Notes under the pieces: generated by a model
What the model saw: only the letters and a program-made list of their open reading frames with translations
Told to the model about the DNA's origin: nothing
Database searches by the model: none
Program-made: the position numbers and the translations under genes
Assembly (NCBI RefSeq): GCF_016865585.1
Contig: NZ_JAESND010000001.1
Span: forward strand, 1 to 64,000
Reading direction: 5' to 3'
DNA length: 64,000 bases
DNA from: Jeongeupia naejangsanensis
Lineage (GTDB): Bacteria; Pseudomonadota; Gammaproteobacteria; Burkholderiales; Chitinibacteraceae
Part shown: piece after piece, positions 7,260 to 19,395 of the stretch
Position numbering within the stretch: position 1 is the first letter of the stretch
How the letters are laid out: every line of letters begins with the position of its first letter

Positions 7260-10007
7260 ATGCGGATATTGTTCTGGATGCTCGTGTGTTGTGCCGGGCT
7301 GGCGCAGGCTGTCGATCGGATTGGCGTGCTCGACAACGGGCTCAAGTATGCGATCCGGCATACCGACCAGCCGGCCGGCGAGGTCGAGTTCCGCTTGGTC
7401 GTCAACGCCGGTGAAATCGACGTCGCCGACGCCGGGCTCGAGGGCGGAATGCACCTGATCGAACACATGGCGTTCCGCGATACCGACGCGTATCCGAGCG
7501 GTACGCTGGTGCCGTATCTGCGCACGCAGGGCTTCCGCTTCGGCGAGCATCTGAACGGCTGGACTTCGCCGTCGGCTACGCAGTACCAGCTGGCATTTCC
7601 GCATGGCGACGCTGCTGGTGTGGGCGTCGGGCTCAGGGTGCTCGCCGGCATTGCCGCGGGCATCCGCTTCGACCCCGCCACGCTCGATGCCGAGCGCAAG
7701 ATTGTTGCCGAGGAGTTGCGTAGCCGGCAGAACAATCCGTGGCTGCGCTTCTGGGTGCAGGAACGAGCGCTGTACCAGCAGGGCACAGGGGTCGAATCGT
7801 GGTCTTACGGCACGCCCGATTCGGTAGCTGCCATGCCGGCGGATGCGCTGCGCGCGCTTTACCGGCGCCTGTACACCCCTGGACGGATGGCCGTCGTGGT
7901 CGCCGGCGACATCGACCCCGGCCGGGTCGAGTCGCAACTGCGCACGCAGTTTGCCGGCCTGTGGCCCAAGATCGACGGCAAGCAGGAGCAGTTGCGCGCG
8001 CCCATGCCGGCTTCGACGTCGCTGGCATACACCGTTACCCTCGTCGACGACGGCATGAACGACTGGGCGAATCTGGGGCTCTCGTTTCCGCGTCCGGACT
8101 TCAGCAGTGCCGAAGGTGTCCGCCTGAGCTATACGGCGTCCTTACTCAAGTACGCGCTCAAGCAAAGGCTGGCGCAGCGCGGCGTGGACTACCAGATCGA
8201 CTGGCGCTGGCGCGACGACGGCCAGCCCATCCTGAACTTCGGCTACCGGCTGATGCCGGAGTTCGGCAAGCACTACGATCGGCTGGATAGCCGTCAGCAG
8301 TTGCTGAATCTCGAAGGGCAGCTGGCGGCGTTCGTCGCGCAGCCGCTCGACGACAGGACGCTGGCGCAGCTCAAGCGCGAATACATCGGCACCGTGGTCC
8401 AGTGGCACGCCAACGATCGCGGCCGCGCCAAGGCAGAGGCCGATCTGCTGGCGCTGGCGGCGCTCGGCCAGCACCCGTGGAGCGACAGCCGGACCGAAAT
8501 GCCCGAGTTGCGCAAGGCGGTCGATTCGGTCGATGCCAAGGCGCTGTCGGCCATGCTGGCCGACGCGCTGGCCCGGCCACGCTACCTGCAGTTTGCGTAT
8601 CAGTCGAAGTACATCAAGCAGCTGCCCGATCGCGACACCGTGCTCGGCTGGTACAAGGACTTCAAGCCCGGGCCGCAGCCGGCCGCCTTCGGCGACTATG
8701 CTGCGCTCGCTTTTCCCGGCCCGAAGGCCGAGCCGGGAAAGATTGTCAGCGTACAACGCAGCGGCGAGATCGAGGCGCTGACCTTGTCCAATGGCGTCAA
8801 GGTGCTGCTGCGTCCGATGCTCCGCGGCGACGGGCTGGTGTATTTCCGTTTCGGCGCGATGGGCGGACAGTTCCAGTTCGGCGAATCGCAGTACGCGGCG
8901 GCGCTGGTCGCACCTTCGGCAATTGCCGGCATGACGGTGGCGCTGTTGCCGCAATCGGAGATCGCACGAATCCGGCTGGCCGATGGCGTGAGCCTTGCGA
9001 CCTCGGTCGAACAGGAGTGGTTCGGTTTTTACGGCAGTGGGCTGCAATCCGGGCTGCCGACGGTGCTGGCCGAGCTGCATCACCGCTTCAACCGCGACCC
9101 GAGGAAGGACCGCCTTGGCGGCTGGGGACGAGACGAGCTGATCAAACAGGATACGCCGCTCAACAGCATGGCGAAGCTGCTGTACCAGGACATGCGCAAT
9201 GCGGCCTTCCCCGATGACTACCGCCTGCAGTTCGCCAATCCGCGCTGGTACGACGATTACCAGAACGGCAGTCTCGAACAGGTCGTGCGACAGCTCTATG
9301 CCGATCCGTCGCGATTCACGTTCGGCCTTGTCGGCGATTTCGATCCGGATGCGATCAAGCCGCTGCTTGAAAAATGGCTCGCCAATCTGCCCCGGCGGGA
9401 TGACGTGGTGCCGACGACGATCGCGCAGGTCAAGGCTGCGGCCGGTGGCGATGTACAGGAAACCGATACCACCCGGCGCAACAGCTATGTGCGGGTCGAG
9501 TTCAATACGCGCCAATCGTGGTCGCCGGCGGTGATCGCGCAGGGCTGGCTGCTGAAAACGGTGCTCGAAGAGCGGTTGCGTCTGAAGCTGCGCGACGAGG
9601 GGGGCATCAGTTACTTGCCGACCGTTGCCTACCAGCTGTTGCCCGGTTCGGCGCAGTTCGCCCAGCTGGTCGTCGGCTTCGACGTCGACCCGCGCCAGGA
9701 AGGCAAGGCGATGGACGACGTTCGCAGCGTGTTTGCATCGCTGCGTGAAACACCGGTCGGCACGCGCGATTTGGAAACGGCCCGGCGCATCGTGCTGCGA
9801 GAGGCTCGCGCCGAGCTTGATCTGCCCGCGATGCTGTGCTGGCGCATGCTGACCAACGACGCCGCAGGTTTGCCGATGTCGGACGTCGATGCGGTATACA
9901 AGGCGGTCGACACTGTCGATGCTGCTGCCTTGCAGGACGGTGCGCGGCGATGGCTTTCCGAGTCCGGCATGACCATCGGCCGGTTGAGTCCGAACCCGCA
10001 GATCTGA
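7260..10007 (+). CDS. M16-family zinc metallopeptidase (pitrilysin/insulinase-like), secreted
   Basis: A 915-aa protein with a signal peptide (about 1-17, MRILFWMLVCCAGLAQA) and a full-length two-half M16 architecture. The inverted zinc motif HLIEH is at 65-69, and the third ligand is a Glu in the AERKIVAEE stretch near 144-152. The second half (from about 500) lacks the motif, as usual for the inactive half. Such periplasmic peptidases (PqqL/YhjJ relatives) degrade peptides. ATG 7260 is preferred over 7251 because GGAGG (7246-7250) is nine bases from 7260 but touches 7251. Substrate cannot be told from sequence. Confidence 0.9.
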   Translation: MRILFWMLVCCAGLAQAVDRIGVLDNGLKYAIRHTDQPAGEVEFRLVVNAGEIDVADAGLEGGMHLIEHMAFRDTDAYPSGTLVPYLRTQGFRFGEHLNGWTSPSATQYQLAFPHGDAAGVGVGLRVLAGIAAGIRFDPATLDAERKIVAEELRSRQNNPWLRFWVQERALYQQGTGVESWSYGTPDSVAAMPADALRALYRRLYTPGRMAVVVAGDIDPGRVESQLRTQFAGLWPKIDGKQEQLRAPMPASTSLAYTVTLVDDGMNDWANLGLSFPRPDFSSAEGVRLSYTASLLKYALKQRLAQRGVDYQIDWRWRDDGQPILNFGYRLMPEFGKHYDRLDSRQQLLNLEGQLAAFVAQPLDDRTLAQLKREYIGTVVQWHANDRGRAKAEADLLALAALGQHPWSDSRTEMPELRKAVDSVDAKALSAMLADALARPRYLQFAYQSKYIKQLPDRDTVLGWYKDFKPGPQPAAFGDYAALAFPGPKAEPGKIVSVQRSGEIEALTLSNGVKVLLRPMLRGDGLVYFRFGAMGGQFQFGESQYAAALVAPSAIAGMTVALLPQSEIARIRLADGVSLATSVEQEWFGFYGSGLQSGLPTVLAELHHRFNRDPRKDRLGGWGRDELIKQDTPLNSMAKLLYQDMRNAAFPDDYRLQFANPRWYDDYQNGSLEQVVRQLYADPSRFTFGLVGDFDPDAIKPLLEKWLANLPRRDDVVPTTIAQVKAAAGGDVQETDTTRRNSYVRVEFNTRQSWSPAVIAQGWLLKTVLEERLRLKLRDEGGISYLPTVAYQLLPGSAQFAQLVVGFDVDPRQEGKAMDDVRSVFASLRETPVGTRDLETARRIVLREARAELDLPAMLCWRMLTNDAAGLPMSDVDAVYKAVDTVDAAALQDGARRWLSESGMTIGRLSPNPQI

Positions 10008-10062
10008 GCCTGTGCCGCGGCGGCGCAGGCCGTTACAATCGGGGCTCCGTCTGGAGTCCCGC

Positions 10063-13000
10063 GTGCGCCTTACCCACATCAAACTTGCCGGATTCAAGTC
10101 CTTCGTCGACCCGACCACGATCCACGTGCCGGGCCAGCTGGTCGCGGTGTGCGGGCCGAACGGTTGCGGCAAGTCGAACGTGATCGACGCGGTGCGCTGG
10201 GTGCTGGGCGAGTCGTCGGCGAAGCAGCTGCGCGGCGAGTCGATGCAGGACGTGATCTTCAACGGCTCGACCAGCCGCAAACCGGTCAGCCGGGCCTCGG
10301 TCGAACTGGTGTTCGACAATCGCGAGGGGCTGGCGGCCGGACAATGGTCGCAGTACGCCGAGATTTCGATCAAGCGCGTGCTGACCCGGCAGGGAGATTC
10401 GGATTACTACATCAACAACCTTGCCGTGCGCCGCCGCGACATTACCGACCTGTTCCTCGGGACCGGTGTGGGCAAGGGCGGCTACGCGATCATCGAGCAG
10501 GGCATGATCAGCCGCATCATCGAGGCCAAGCCCGAAGAGTTGCGGCATTTTCTCGAAGAGGCGGCCGGCGTCTCCAAGTACAAGGAGCGGCGGCGCGAGA
10601 CCGAGTCGCGTCTGGCCGACACGCGCGACAATCTGGCCCGACTTGACGACATCCGCCGCGAGCTGGCGACGCAGGTCGAAAAGCTGGGCGAACAGGCCGA
10701 GGTTGCGAGCGAATACCAGCGCCTGCAGGCTCTGATTACCGAAAAGCAGCAACTGCTGGCCTTGCAGCGCAAGCGCGATGCCGAATCGGAGCTGGATCAG
10801 GCGCGCGTCGCCATCGCCGCAGCCCAGGCCGCGCTCGACGCCAGAATTGCGATGGTACGCAGTCACGAGGCCGAGATCGAAGCGCTGCGAGAGCGCCATG
10901 CCGATGCGACCGACAGCGTGCACGGCGCGCAAGTGGCCCTGTTTGATGCGAATGCCGTTGTGGCGCGGTACGAGCAGCAGCTGCTGCATGTGCGGCAAAC
11001 GCGCGAGCGCTTGCAGCAACAGCTTGCGCTTGGTCGCGACGAACTGGCCAAAGTCGAATTGCAGCGTATTGCTTGTGACGACGATGCCGCGCTGTGGCAA
11101 CAGAAGCGGGATGATGCCTTGCTGACCGTCGAGGAAGCCGCGATCGGCTTTGACGACGAAATGCGGCAGCAACCCGAGCTTGAGTCAGCATTGCGCGCGC
11201 AGGATGCCGCCTTGCAGACATTGCGCGACGCGCAAGCCGTGGCGCAGGCCTCGCAGCGCCTGGCACAGCAGCAAATGCAGCAAGCGGACAAGGCCGCTGC
11301 GACGCTGGCTGCGCGCAAAGCCCGGCTGGATTCGGAGCTGGTAAACGCTGCAGATGACCACGCTGCGGACATTGAGGCATTACGCTGTGAAGCCGATGCC
11401 GCGCGGGTTGGTATCGAGGACCGGACGCTGGCGATCGAATTGCAGGACGAAGCGCAGGAACACGAGCGGGGTGTACTGGCTGACCTGCATGCCGAGCGCG
11501 AGCGCCTGATGCTCGCACGTACCGACGCTGCGGCGCGGATGGCTGCACTGGAGGCCGATTCTCCGGTGCAGGACGATACCGCGCTGGCGCACTGGCTTGA
11601 TCTGCAGGGTTTGCGCGATGCGCCGACGCTGTTGTCGCAACTCGACATCGATCCGGTGTGGGCAACGGCAGTTGAGGTCCTGCTCGGCGAGATGCTGAAC
11701 GGCCGGATTGCGACAGCCTTGCCTGCCGTCGCCGCGCCGGCCGCCTTGTCGATGCTGGAGCCCACGAAAGCCGTGCTTCAGCCTGAGTCGCAGGCTGATC
11801 AGGTGCCATTGGTAGCGGCTGTCAGGGTGCACGATGCTGGACTTGCGGCTTCACTCGCTGTCCTGCTGCACGGCGTGTACCGCGCCGACTCTGTTGAGCT
11901 GGCAATTGCCCGGCGGCGACAGTTACCGGCGGGTGCACGCTGGGTGACGCCGGAAGGCCACATCATTACGGCCGTGTCGGTGGCGTATTTTGCCGCGGCC
12001 GGCGGCGGGCAGGGGGCGGTGCATCGCAAGCTGGCACTGGATGCCGCGTCTGAGGCGTTGGCCGAGCTGACGCCTGCGCTGGCGGCGGTCCAGGCAGAGA
12101 TTGACGTGGTGGCGCCGCGTGTCGCAGATCGGGAAGCGACATTGCGTGCGTTGCAGCAACAGCAATTGACCGCGTCGCAACATCTGGCCGGTCTGGAGCG
12201 GGCGCTGGCTGCGCGAGAGGCGGATGCACTGGCAGCCCGGTTGCGCCGGGAAGCGTCATCCGATGCACTCGCCGAGTTGCTTGTGCAGATCGCCGAGAAC
12301 GATGTCGAGCGTCGGCAGGCGGTTCAGGCGCTGGCGGAGGCGGACGTTGCCGCTGCGCCGTTGCAGGCTGAAGTTGAGCGGGCGATGCAGTCCCGCGCTG
12401 CAGCCGATGCCGCACTTGCAACGCAGCGCGAACGTTTGCGCCAGACCGAACGCCAGTTGCAGGCGGACCGTTTCGCCGCGCAGAGCGCACGCGATCGTCT
12501 TGGCGAGCTGGCGCGACGGTCGGCGGCGTTGACCGAACAGGCCGACTTGCTCGGTGAACGCCTCGCCGCGTACCAGCGCGAACTGGAAAGCACTGCTGAA
12601 ACGGTCTCGGATGGTGATGTGCAGCAGGCTGTCGATCTTCGTATCGAGGCAGAACGACGACTGGCAGAAGCAAGGGATGCGTTGAACGGCATTGTGCATA
12701 CCCAGCGGGAGCGCGAGGCGGACAAGCAGGTCATCGAGCAGGGGCTGGAGCCGTCCCGGGAGGCGATTTCAGTGCTGAAGCTCAAGGAGCAGGAAGCGCG
12801 CCTGACCTTTGAGCGCTACGCCGGTGAGCTGGTCGAGGCGGGGGCGGACGAGGCGGCGCTGGTTTTGCGTTTGGGCACGGGCGCCAAGGCATCCTCGCTG
12901 TTGAGCGAGATCGGCCGGTTGAGCCAGGCCCTGAATGCCTTGGGGCCGGTGAATCTGGCCGCGTTGCTCGAATTGCAGGAAGCGAAAACCCGTGCCGACT

Positions 13001-13566
13001 ATCTGGATGCGCAATCTGCTGATTTGCTGTCGGCAATCGAAACGCTGGAATCCGCCATTCGGCGAATCGATCGGGAAACGCGTGCATTGCTGCAATCGAC
13101 CTACGATACGGTCAATGCCAATTTGCAGGCGTTGTTTCCGGCGCTGTTTGGTGGCGGCCATGCCGAGCTGCACCTGACGGGGGATGAAATTCTCGATGCC
13201 GGCTTACAAATCATGGCTCAGCCGCCCGGTAAAAAGAACAGCACCATTCATTTGCTTTCGGGGGGCGAAAAGGCCCTGACTGCGCTGAGTCTGGTATTCT
13301 CGCTATTCAGTTTGAATCCTGCGCCGTTTTGCCTGCTGGACGAGGTCGACGCGCCTTTGGACGACGCGAACACCTTGCGTTTCTGCGATCTGGTCAAAAA
13401 AATGGCCGAGCGGACGCAATTCCTCTATATCAGTCACAACAGGCTGACCATGGAGATGGCCGAGCAGTTGGTCGGCGTCACCATGCAGGAACAGGGCGTT
13501 TCGCGGGTCGTGGCGGTGGATATCCAGCAAGCGCTGACGATGCGGGATGCAGCGCTTACGGTATGA
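10063..13566 (+). CDS. smc: Chromosome segregation ATPase Smc
   Basis: A 1167-aa SMC protein. It has Walker A GPNGCGKSN at 31-39, long coiled coils rich in Gln/Arg/Ala, a hinge around 490-640, a second coiled coil, then the ABC signature LSGGEKAL and Walker B CLLDEVDAPLDD near the C-terminus. SMC dimers condense and align newly replicated DNA. A GTG at 10063 is taken as the start: it gives the canonical MRLTHIKLAGFKSF and has GGAG six bases upstream. Upstream in-frame codons encode only an Arg-rich leader. scpA/scpB are not adjacent; zipA and ligA follow on the same strand, a common arrangement. Confidence 0.96.
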   Translation: MRLTHIKLAGFKSFVDPTTIHVPGQLVAVCGPNGCGKSNVIDAVRWVLGESSAKQLRGESMQDVIFNGSTSRKPVSRASVELVFDNREGLAAGQWSQYAEISIKRVLTRQGDSDYYINNLAVRRRDITDLFLGTGVGKGGYAIIEQGMISRIIEAKPEELRHFLEEAAGVSKYKERRRETESRLADTRDNLARLDDIRRELATQVEKLGEQAEVASEYQRLQALITEKQQLLALQRKRDAESELDQARVAIAAAQAALDARIAMVRSHEAEIEALRERHADATDSVHGAQVALFDANAVVARYEQQLLHVRQTRERLQQQLALGRDELAKVELQRIACDDDAALWQQKRDDALLTVEEAAIGFDDEMRQQPELESALRAQDAALQTLRDAQAVAQASQRLAQQQMQQADKAAATLAARKARLDSELVNAADDHAADIEALRCEADAARVGIEDRTLAIELQDEAQEHERGVLADLHAERERLMLARTDAAARMAALEADSPVQDDTALAHWLDLQGLRDAPTLLSQLDIDPVWATAVEVLLGEMLNGRIATALPAVAAPAALSMLEPTKAVLQPESQADQVPLVAAVRVHDAGLAASLAVLLHGVYRADSVELAIARRRQLPAGARWVTPEGHIITAVSVAYFAAAGGGQGAVHRKLALDAASEALAELTPALAAVQAEIDVVAPRVADREATLRALQQQQLTASQHLAGLERALAAREADALAARLRREASSDALAELLVQIAENDVERRQAVQALAEADVAAAPLQAEVERAMQSRAAADAALATQRERLRQTERQLQADRFAAQSARDRLGELARRSAALTEQADLLGERLAAYQRELESTAETVSDGDVQQAVDLRIEAERRLAEARDALNGIVHTQREREADKQVIEQGLEPSREAISVLKLKEQEARLTFERYAGELVEAGADEAALVLRLGTGAKASSLLSEIGRLSQALNALGPVNLAALLELQEAKTRADYLDAQSADLLSAIETLESAIRRIDRETRALLQSTYDTVNANLQALFPALFGGGHAELHLTGDEILDAGLQIMAQPPGKKNSTIHLLSGGEKALTALSLVFSLFSLNPAPFCLLDEVDAPLDDANTLRFCDLVKKMAERTQFLYISHNRLTMEMAEQLVGVTMQEQGVSRVVAVDIQQALTMRDAALTV

Positions 13567-13674
13567 AACAAGAAATCTTGCAAAGAGCAAGTGTAAACCG
13601 TGGGCTTGAATCGCCCGGGTCAAATTCGGAATAATCCATCCGTTGCCACTGCGACGGCTTACGTGCAGAAGACC

Positions 13675-14835
13675 ATGACAGATTTACAGCTGGGTTCATT
13701 GATCGCGGGGGGCGCCATCGTTGCGGCCGTCTATGCCTTCAACTGGTGGCAGGAGCACCGTTATCGCAAGCAGGCGCAGCGTGCCTTTGCGCAGAACCAG
13801 CCCGATGTGCTGCTTGAAACGCAAAAGAACATGGTCCGCCCTGCGGCAAGTGGTCAGCGGCTTGAGCCGATGATCGAGCCGGTTGCCGCGCCGGCGGTGA
13901 CGCCCGTGCGTCGCGAGCCGCAGCTCGATGTGCCCGAGGTCGAGGTTGACGACGACCTGCCGTCGTTCGAAGAGGTGGCGGAACCGGTCCGCGCGCCGGA
14001 ACCGAAGGTGACGGTCAAGCAGGTCGAATTGCAGGACGTCGAAGTGCTTGCAACCAGCCAGCTTGATGCCTCGCTCGACTTCATCGCCGAAGTGCATGCT
14101 GCCGAGCCGATCCCGGCTGCCGAAGTACCGCAATTCCCGGCTTCCAAGCGCGTGATGGTGCTGGGTTTGACCGAGACCGGTCAGTGGGAAGTCGTCAACG
14201 GCCGCAGTACCAGCCGCTACACCGAGTTGCGCGCCGGCCTGCAGCTGGCCGACCGTCAGGGACCGCTGACGCAGGAGCAGCTCAATGCTTTCTGCATGGC
14301 GGTGCAGCAGTTCGCCGACGAGCACGAGGCGGTGGTGACCTTCCCGCAGCGTTCCGGCAAGCTGGGTGCGGCCAAGGATCTGGACGAGTTCTGCGCGTCG
14401 GTCGACGTGCTGATCGGCATGAATGTCATCAGCCAGGGCAAGCCGTTCCCGATGGAGCGTGTGCGCGCTTTTGCCGAGCAGGCCGGTTTGGCGCGCGGTA
14501 CCGACGGCTTGTTCCACTATCGCAGCGAGTCGGGCAAGGCACTGTTTTCGCTGGTCAATCAGGACCAGAGTCCGTTCGGCAATACCAGTGACGGGCTGAC
14601 CTTCCTGTTCGACGTGCCGCGTGTTGCCGGCGGGCTGCCGGTGTTCGATCACCTGAGCGACGTGGCCCAGCAACTGGCCAACCTGCTGGCAGGCGATCTG
14701 GTGGACGACTCCGGTCGTCCGTTGGCGCCGGGTAGCATTGCCAACATTCGCCGACAGCTGACCAATATCTATGCGCAGATGGATGATCGCGGCATCGCGC
14801 CGGGATCGATGGCGGCATTGCGTTTGTTTGCATGA
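13675..14835 (+). CDS. zipA: Cell division protein ZipA (FtsZ anchor)
   Basis: A 386-aa protein with an N-terminal membrane anchor (about 5-25, LGSLIAGGAIVAAVYAFNWW), a charged and Pro/Glu/Val-rich linker (about 45-170) and a C-terminal globular domain (about 180-386) of the ZipA FtsZ-binding type. In the family it tethers FtsZ to the inner membrane at the division site. The ATG at 13675 starts directly before the anchor; the frame is open further upstream without a ribosome binding site. It sits between smc and ligA, a widely conserved order that supports the call. A terminator follows. Confidence 0.85.
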   Translation: MTDLQLGSLIAGGAIVAAVYAFNWWQEHRYRKQAQRAFAQNQPDVLLETQKNMVRPAASGQRLEPMIEPVAAPAVTPVRREPQLDVPEVEVDDDLPSFEEVAEPVRAPEPKVTVKQVELQDVEVLATSQLDASLDFIAEVHAAEPIPAAEVPQFPASKRVMVLGLTETGQWEVVNGRSTSRYTELRAGLQLADRQGPLTQEQLNAFCMAVQQFADEHEAVVTFPQRSGKLGAAKDLDEFCASVDVLIGMNVISQGKPFPMERVRAFAEQAGLARGTDGLFHYRSESGKALFSLVNQDQSPFGNTSDGLTFLFDVPRVAGGLPVFDHLSDVAQQLANLLAGDLVDDSGRPLAPGSIANIRRQLTNIYAQMDDRGIAPGSMAALRLFA

Positions 14836-17307
<2,472 letters not shown>

Positions 17308-17375
17308 TTATCTGAACGTGCAACGGTTGTTTTTTGTGCTTGATTTGCCTGTTTAATTTGTTGAACAATGATTCG

Positions 17376-17564
17376 ATGCGCAAATCCGAAGCCCTTCGCC
17401 TTTTTGGAACCCAGAGCCGGCTTGCCGATGCATTGGGCCTGGGGAGATCCGCCGTCTCCCAGTGGCCCGATGAACTGGGTCTGCGCCAGTCCGACCAGGT
17501 GATGGGGGCTGCGCTGCGGCTTGGCTTTCTGACGCCGGATAACAATCACAAAGGAGCAACTTCA
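17376..17564 (+). CDS. Cro-like helix-turn-helix segment, in frame with galU
   Basis: From the ATG at 17376, 63 codons encode a small Cro/YdaS-type DNA-binding domain: [20 protein letters not shown], then [10 protein letters not shown] as the recognition-helix region, then a short tail with [10 protein letters not shown]. There is no stop codon before the galU ATG at 17565, so this frame would make a Cro-GalU fusion of 355 aa. GalU has its own AAGGAG ribosome binding site inside the linker. The 17376 ATG has no good ribosome binding site. A possible promoter is TTGTTT (17328-17333) with TTTAAT (17352-17357). It may be a leaderless small regulator that lost its stop, a true fusion, or a remnant. 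Confidence 0.5.
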
Positions 17565-18443
17565 ATGCAGAAAATTCGCAAGGCCGTCTTTCCGGTCGCC
17601 GGCATGGGAACCCGTTTCCTGCCTGCAACCAAGGCCAGCCCGAAGGAAATGATGCCGGTCGTCGACAAGCCGCTGATCCAGTACGCGGTCGAAGAGGCGC
17701 TGGATGCCGGCATTACCGAGATGGTATTCATCACCGGTCGCAACAAGCGCAATATCGAAGACCACTTCGACAAGGCGTACGAGCTCGAAAGCGAACTTGA
17801 AGCCAAGGGCAAGCAGAAGCTGCTCGATATCGTCCACTCGATCATTCCGAAATCGGTGACGTGCATCTATATCCGCCAGCCGGAAGCTCTGGGTCTTGGC
17901 CATGCAGTGCTGTGCGCCGAGCCGGTGGTGGGGGACGAGCCGTTCGCGGTCATTCTGGCCGACGACCTGATCGATGGCGGTGCGACGTCCGAAATGGCGC
18001 GCATGGTCGAAGTGTTCGGCGATACGCATTGCGCCGTGCTCGGCGTCGAGGAAGTGCCGCGCGAAGAAACCAGCTCGTACGGTATCGTGGCGGTCGACGA
18101 CAACAATGGCCGCCTGCGCATCAACAATATTGTGGAAAAGCCGAAGCCGGAAGAGGCACCGTCGACGCTGGCCGTCGTTGGTCGCTACATTCTGACTCCG
18201 CGGATTTTCCATCACCTGCAGCACGTGCAACCGGGCAAGGGCGGGGAAATCCAGCTTACCGACGGCATTTTCGCGCTGATGCAGGAGCAGCACATCCTGG
18301 CGCACAAGCTCAAGGGGACGCGCTATGACTGCGGTTCCAAGCTGGGTTATCTGAAGGCGACGCTTGCCTACGGGCTGAAGCACCCGGAAGTGGGTGGGGA
18401 GTTTGCCGAATACCTGAGCCGCTTCACCTTGCCCAAGGCTTGA
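17565..18443 (+). CDS. galU: UTP-glucose-1-phosphate uridylyltransferase
   Basis: A 292-aa nucleotidyltransferase that makes UDP-glucose from UTP and glucose-1-phosphate. The N-terminus has the family signature [21 protein letters not shown] and the [13 protein letters not shown] block; later come GLGHAVLCA, the catalytic [10 protein letters not shown], and [10 protein letters not shown]. Length matches bacterial GalU (about 300). The start at 17565 is set by AAGGAG at 17551-17556. UDP-glucose is the substrate of the Ugd encoded at 41582 and hence feeds the arn pathway. The in-frame Cro-like segment upstream is the one oddity. Confidence 0.96.
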   Translation: MQKIRKAVFPVAGMGTRFLPATKASPKEMMPVVDKPLIQYAVEEALDAGITEMVFITGRNKRNIEDHFDKAYELESELEAKGKQKLLDIVHSIIPKSVTCIYIRQPEALGLGHAVLCAEPVVGDEPFAVILADDLIDGGATSEMARMVEVFGDTHCAVLGVEEVPREETSSYGIVAVDDNNGRLRINNIVEKPKPEEAPSTLAVVGRYILTPRIFHHLQHVQPGKGGEIQLTDGIFALMQEQHILAHKLKGTRYDCGSKLGYLKATLAYGLKHPEVGGEFAEYLSRFTLPKA

Positions 18444-18464
18444 TGTCCGGTAGCGATGAGTAAA

Positions 18465-18496
18465 ACAAGGCGGCCCTCGGGTCGCCTTGTTTTTTT
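18465..18496 (+). terminator. Intrinsic terminator after galU
   Basis: ACAAGGCG (18465-18472) pairs with CGCCTTGT (18483-18490); the inner bases CCC/GGG extend the stem. A T7 run completes it. Confidence 0.9.
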
Positions 18497-18563
18497 ATGG
18501 CTGTCAGTCCGTGCATATGATGGAAGGACCGGTGCCGTTTCGCCGCGCCGGCTAGGGGAAATC

Positions 18564-19292
18564 ATGCTGGCTATTCTCGGCGGTACCGGCGCAACCTGGT
18601 TGTCGGGGCTGGAGGTGTCGCGCCGGCTGGTGGTGCGCACGCCCTATGGTGAGCCATCCGGTCCCCTGGTTTTCGGGGTGCTTGGTGATCGGCCTTGCGT
18701 CTTCCTTGCGCGACATGGCTATGGTCACACGATTCCGCCGCATCGCATCAATTACCGCGCCAACATCTGGGCGCTGGCCGAGCAGGGCGTGACCGGGATT
18801 GTCGCGCTTGCATCGGTCGGGGGAATCAGGTCCCAACTTCGACCTGGCGTACTGGTGTTGCCGGATCAGTTGCTCGACTACACCTGGGGGCGCCAGCACA
18901 CGTTTTTCGATGGCAGCGACAGGGTGGTGACGCATGTCGACTTTACCGAGCCGTACGACGAGGCACTCCGCAAGGTGCTTGTGCAGGCGGCAAAGCGGGG
19001 CCGGACTTCCGTCGTCAACGGTGGTGTCTATGCCTGCATGCAAGGGCCGCGACTGGAAACGGCGGCCGAAGTGCGCAGGGTTCAGCGCGACGGGGCCGAT
19101 ATGGTCGGCATGACGGCGATGCCCGAGGCGGCGCTGGCCAGAGAGCGCGGTGTGCCCTATGCAATGCTGGCGGTTGTGGCGAACCGCGCCGCCGGGCTTG
19201 CCGAGAGTGCCGACAGCGTCAATCGGGCCGATGCGGCACAAGTGCTCGCGCTTGGAATGGCGTCGGCGGAAACGCTGCTAAAAAATATGTGA
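18564..19292 (+). CDS. Purine nucleoside phosphorylase family: probable S-methyl-5'-thioinosine phosphorylase
   Basis: A 242-aa member of the MTAP/PNP family, which cleaves methylthio-purine nucleosides with phosphate in the methionine salvage route. Visible motifs: the phosphate-binding start [35 protein letters not shown], and [19 protein letters not shown] followed by [16 protein letters not shown]. The short length and GMTAMPEA form resemble the proteobacterial methylthioinosine phosphorylase rather than eukaryotic MTAP, but substrate preference (thioinosine or thioadenosine) is inferred. The ATG at 18564 follows AGGGGAA; the frame is open into the upstream terminator, which rules out earlier starts. 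Confidence 0.85.
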   Translation: MLAILGGTGATWLSGLEVSRRLVVRTPYGEPSGPLVFGVLGDRPCVFLARHGYGHTIPPHRINYRANIWALAEQGVTGIVALASVGGIRSQLRPGVLVLPDQLLDYTWGRQHTFFDGSDRVVTHVDFTEPYDEALRKVLVQAAKRGRTSVVNGGVYACMQGPRLETAAEVRRVQRDGADMVGMTAMPEAALARERGVPYAMLAVVANRAAGLAESADSVNRADAAQVLALGMASAETLLKNM

Positions 19293-19300
19293 GCATTCCC

Positions 19301-19327
19301 TAAAGTTCTCCGGGAACCCGACGATAA
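19301..19327 (+). promoter_or_regulatory. Sigma-28 (FliA) promoter of fliC
   Basis: TAAAGTTC at 19301-19308, an 11-base spacer, and GACGATAA at 19320-19327 differ from the FliA consensus (TAAAGTTT-N11-GCCGATAA) at only one base per half. Flagellin is the classical target. The 5' leader would be about 60 bases. Confidence 0.92.
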
Positions 19328-19395
19328 GTGGTTCAAGGACGCAGCAACGCTGGTCCGGCTTCCTAAAAATATCGTCTCTCTATCGGAGAAACATC

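Noticed and set aside
8142-10373. 743-codon minus-strand frame opposite the M16 gene
   Set aside because: Shadow of a gene with a signal peptide and zinc motif; no recognisable domain of its own.
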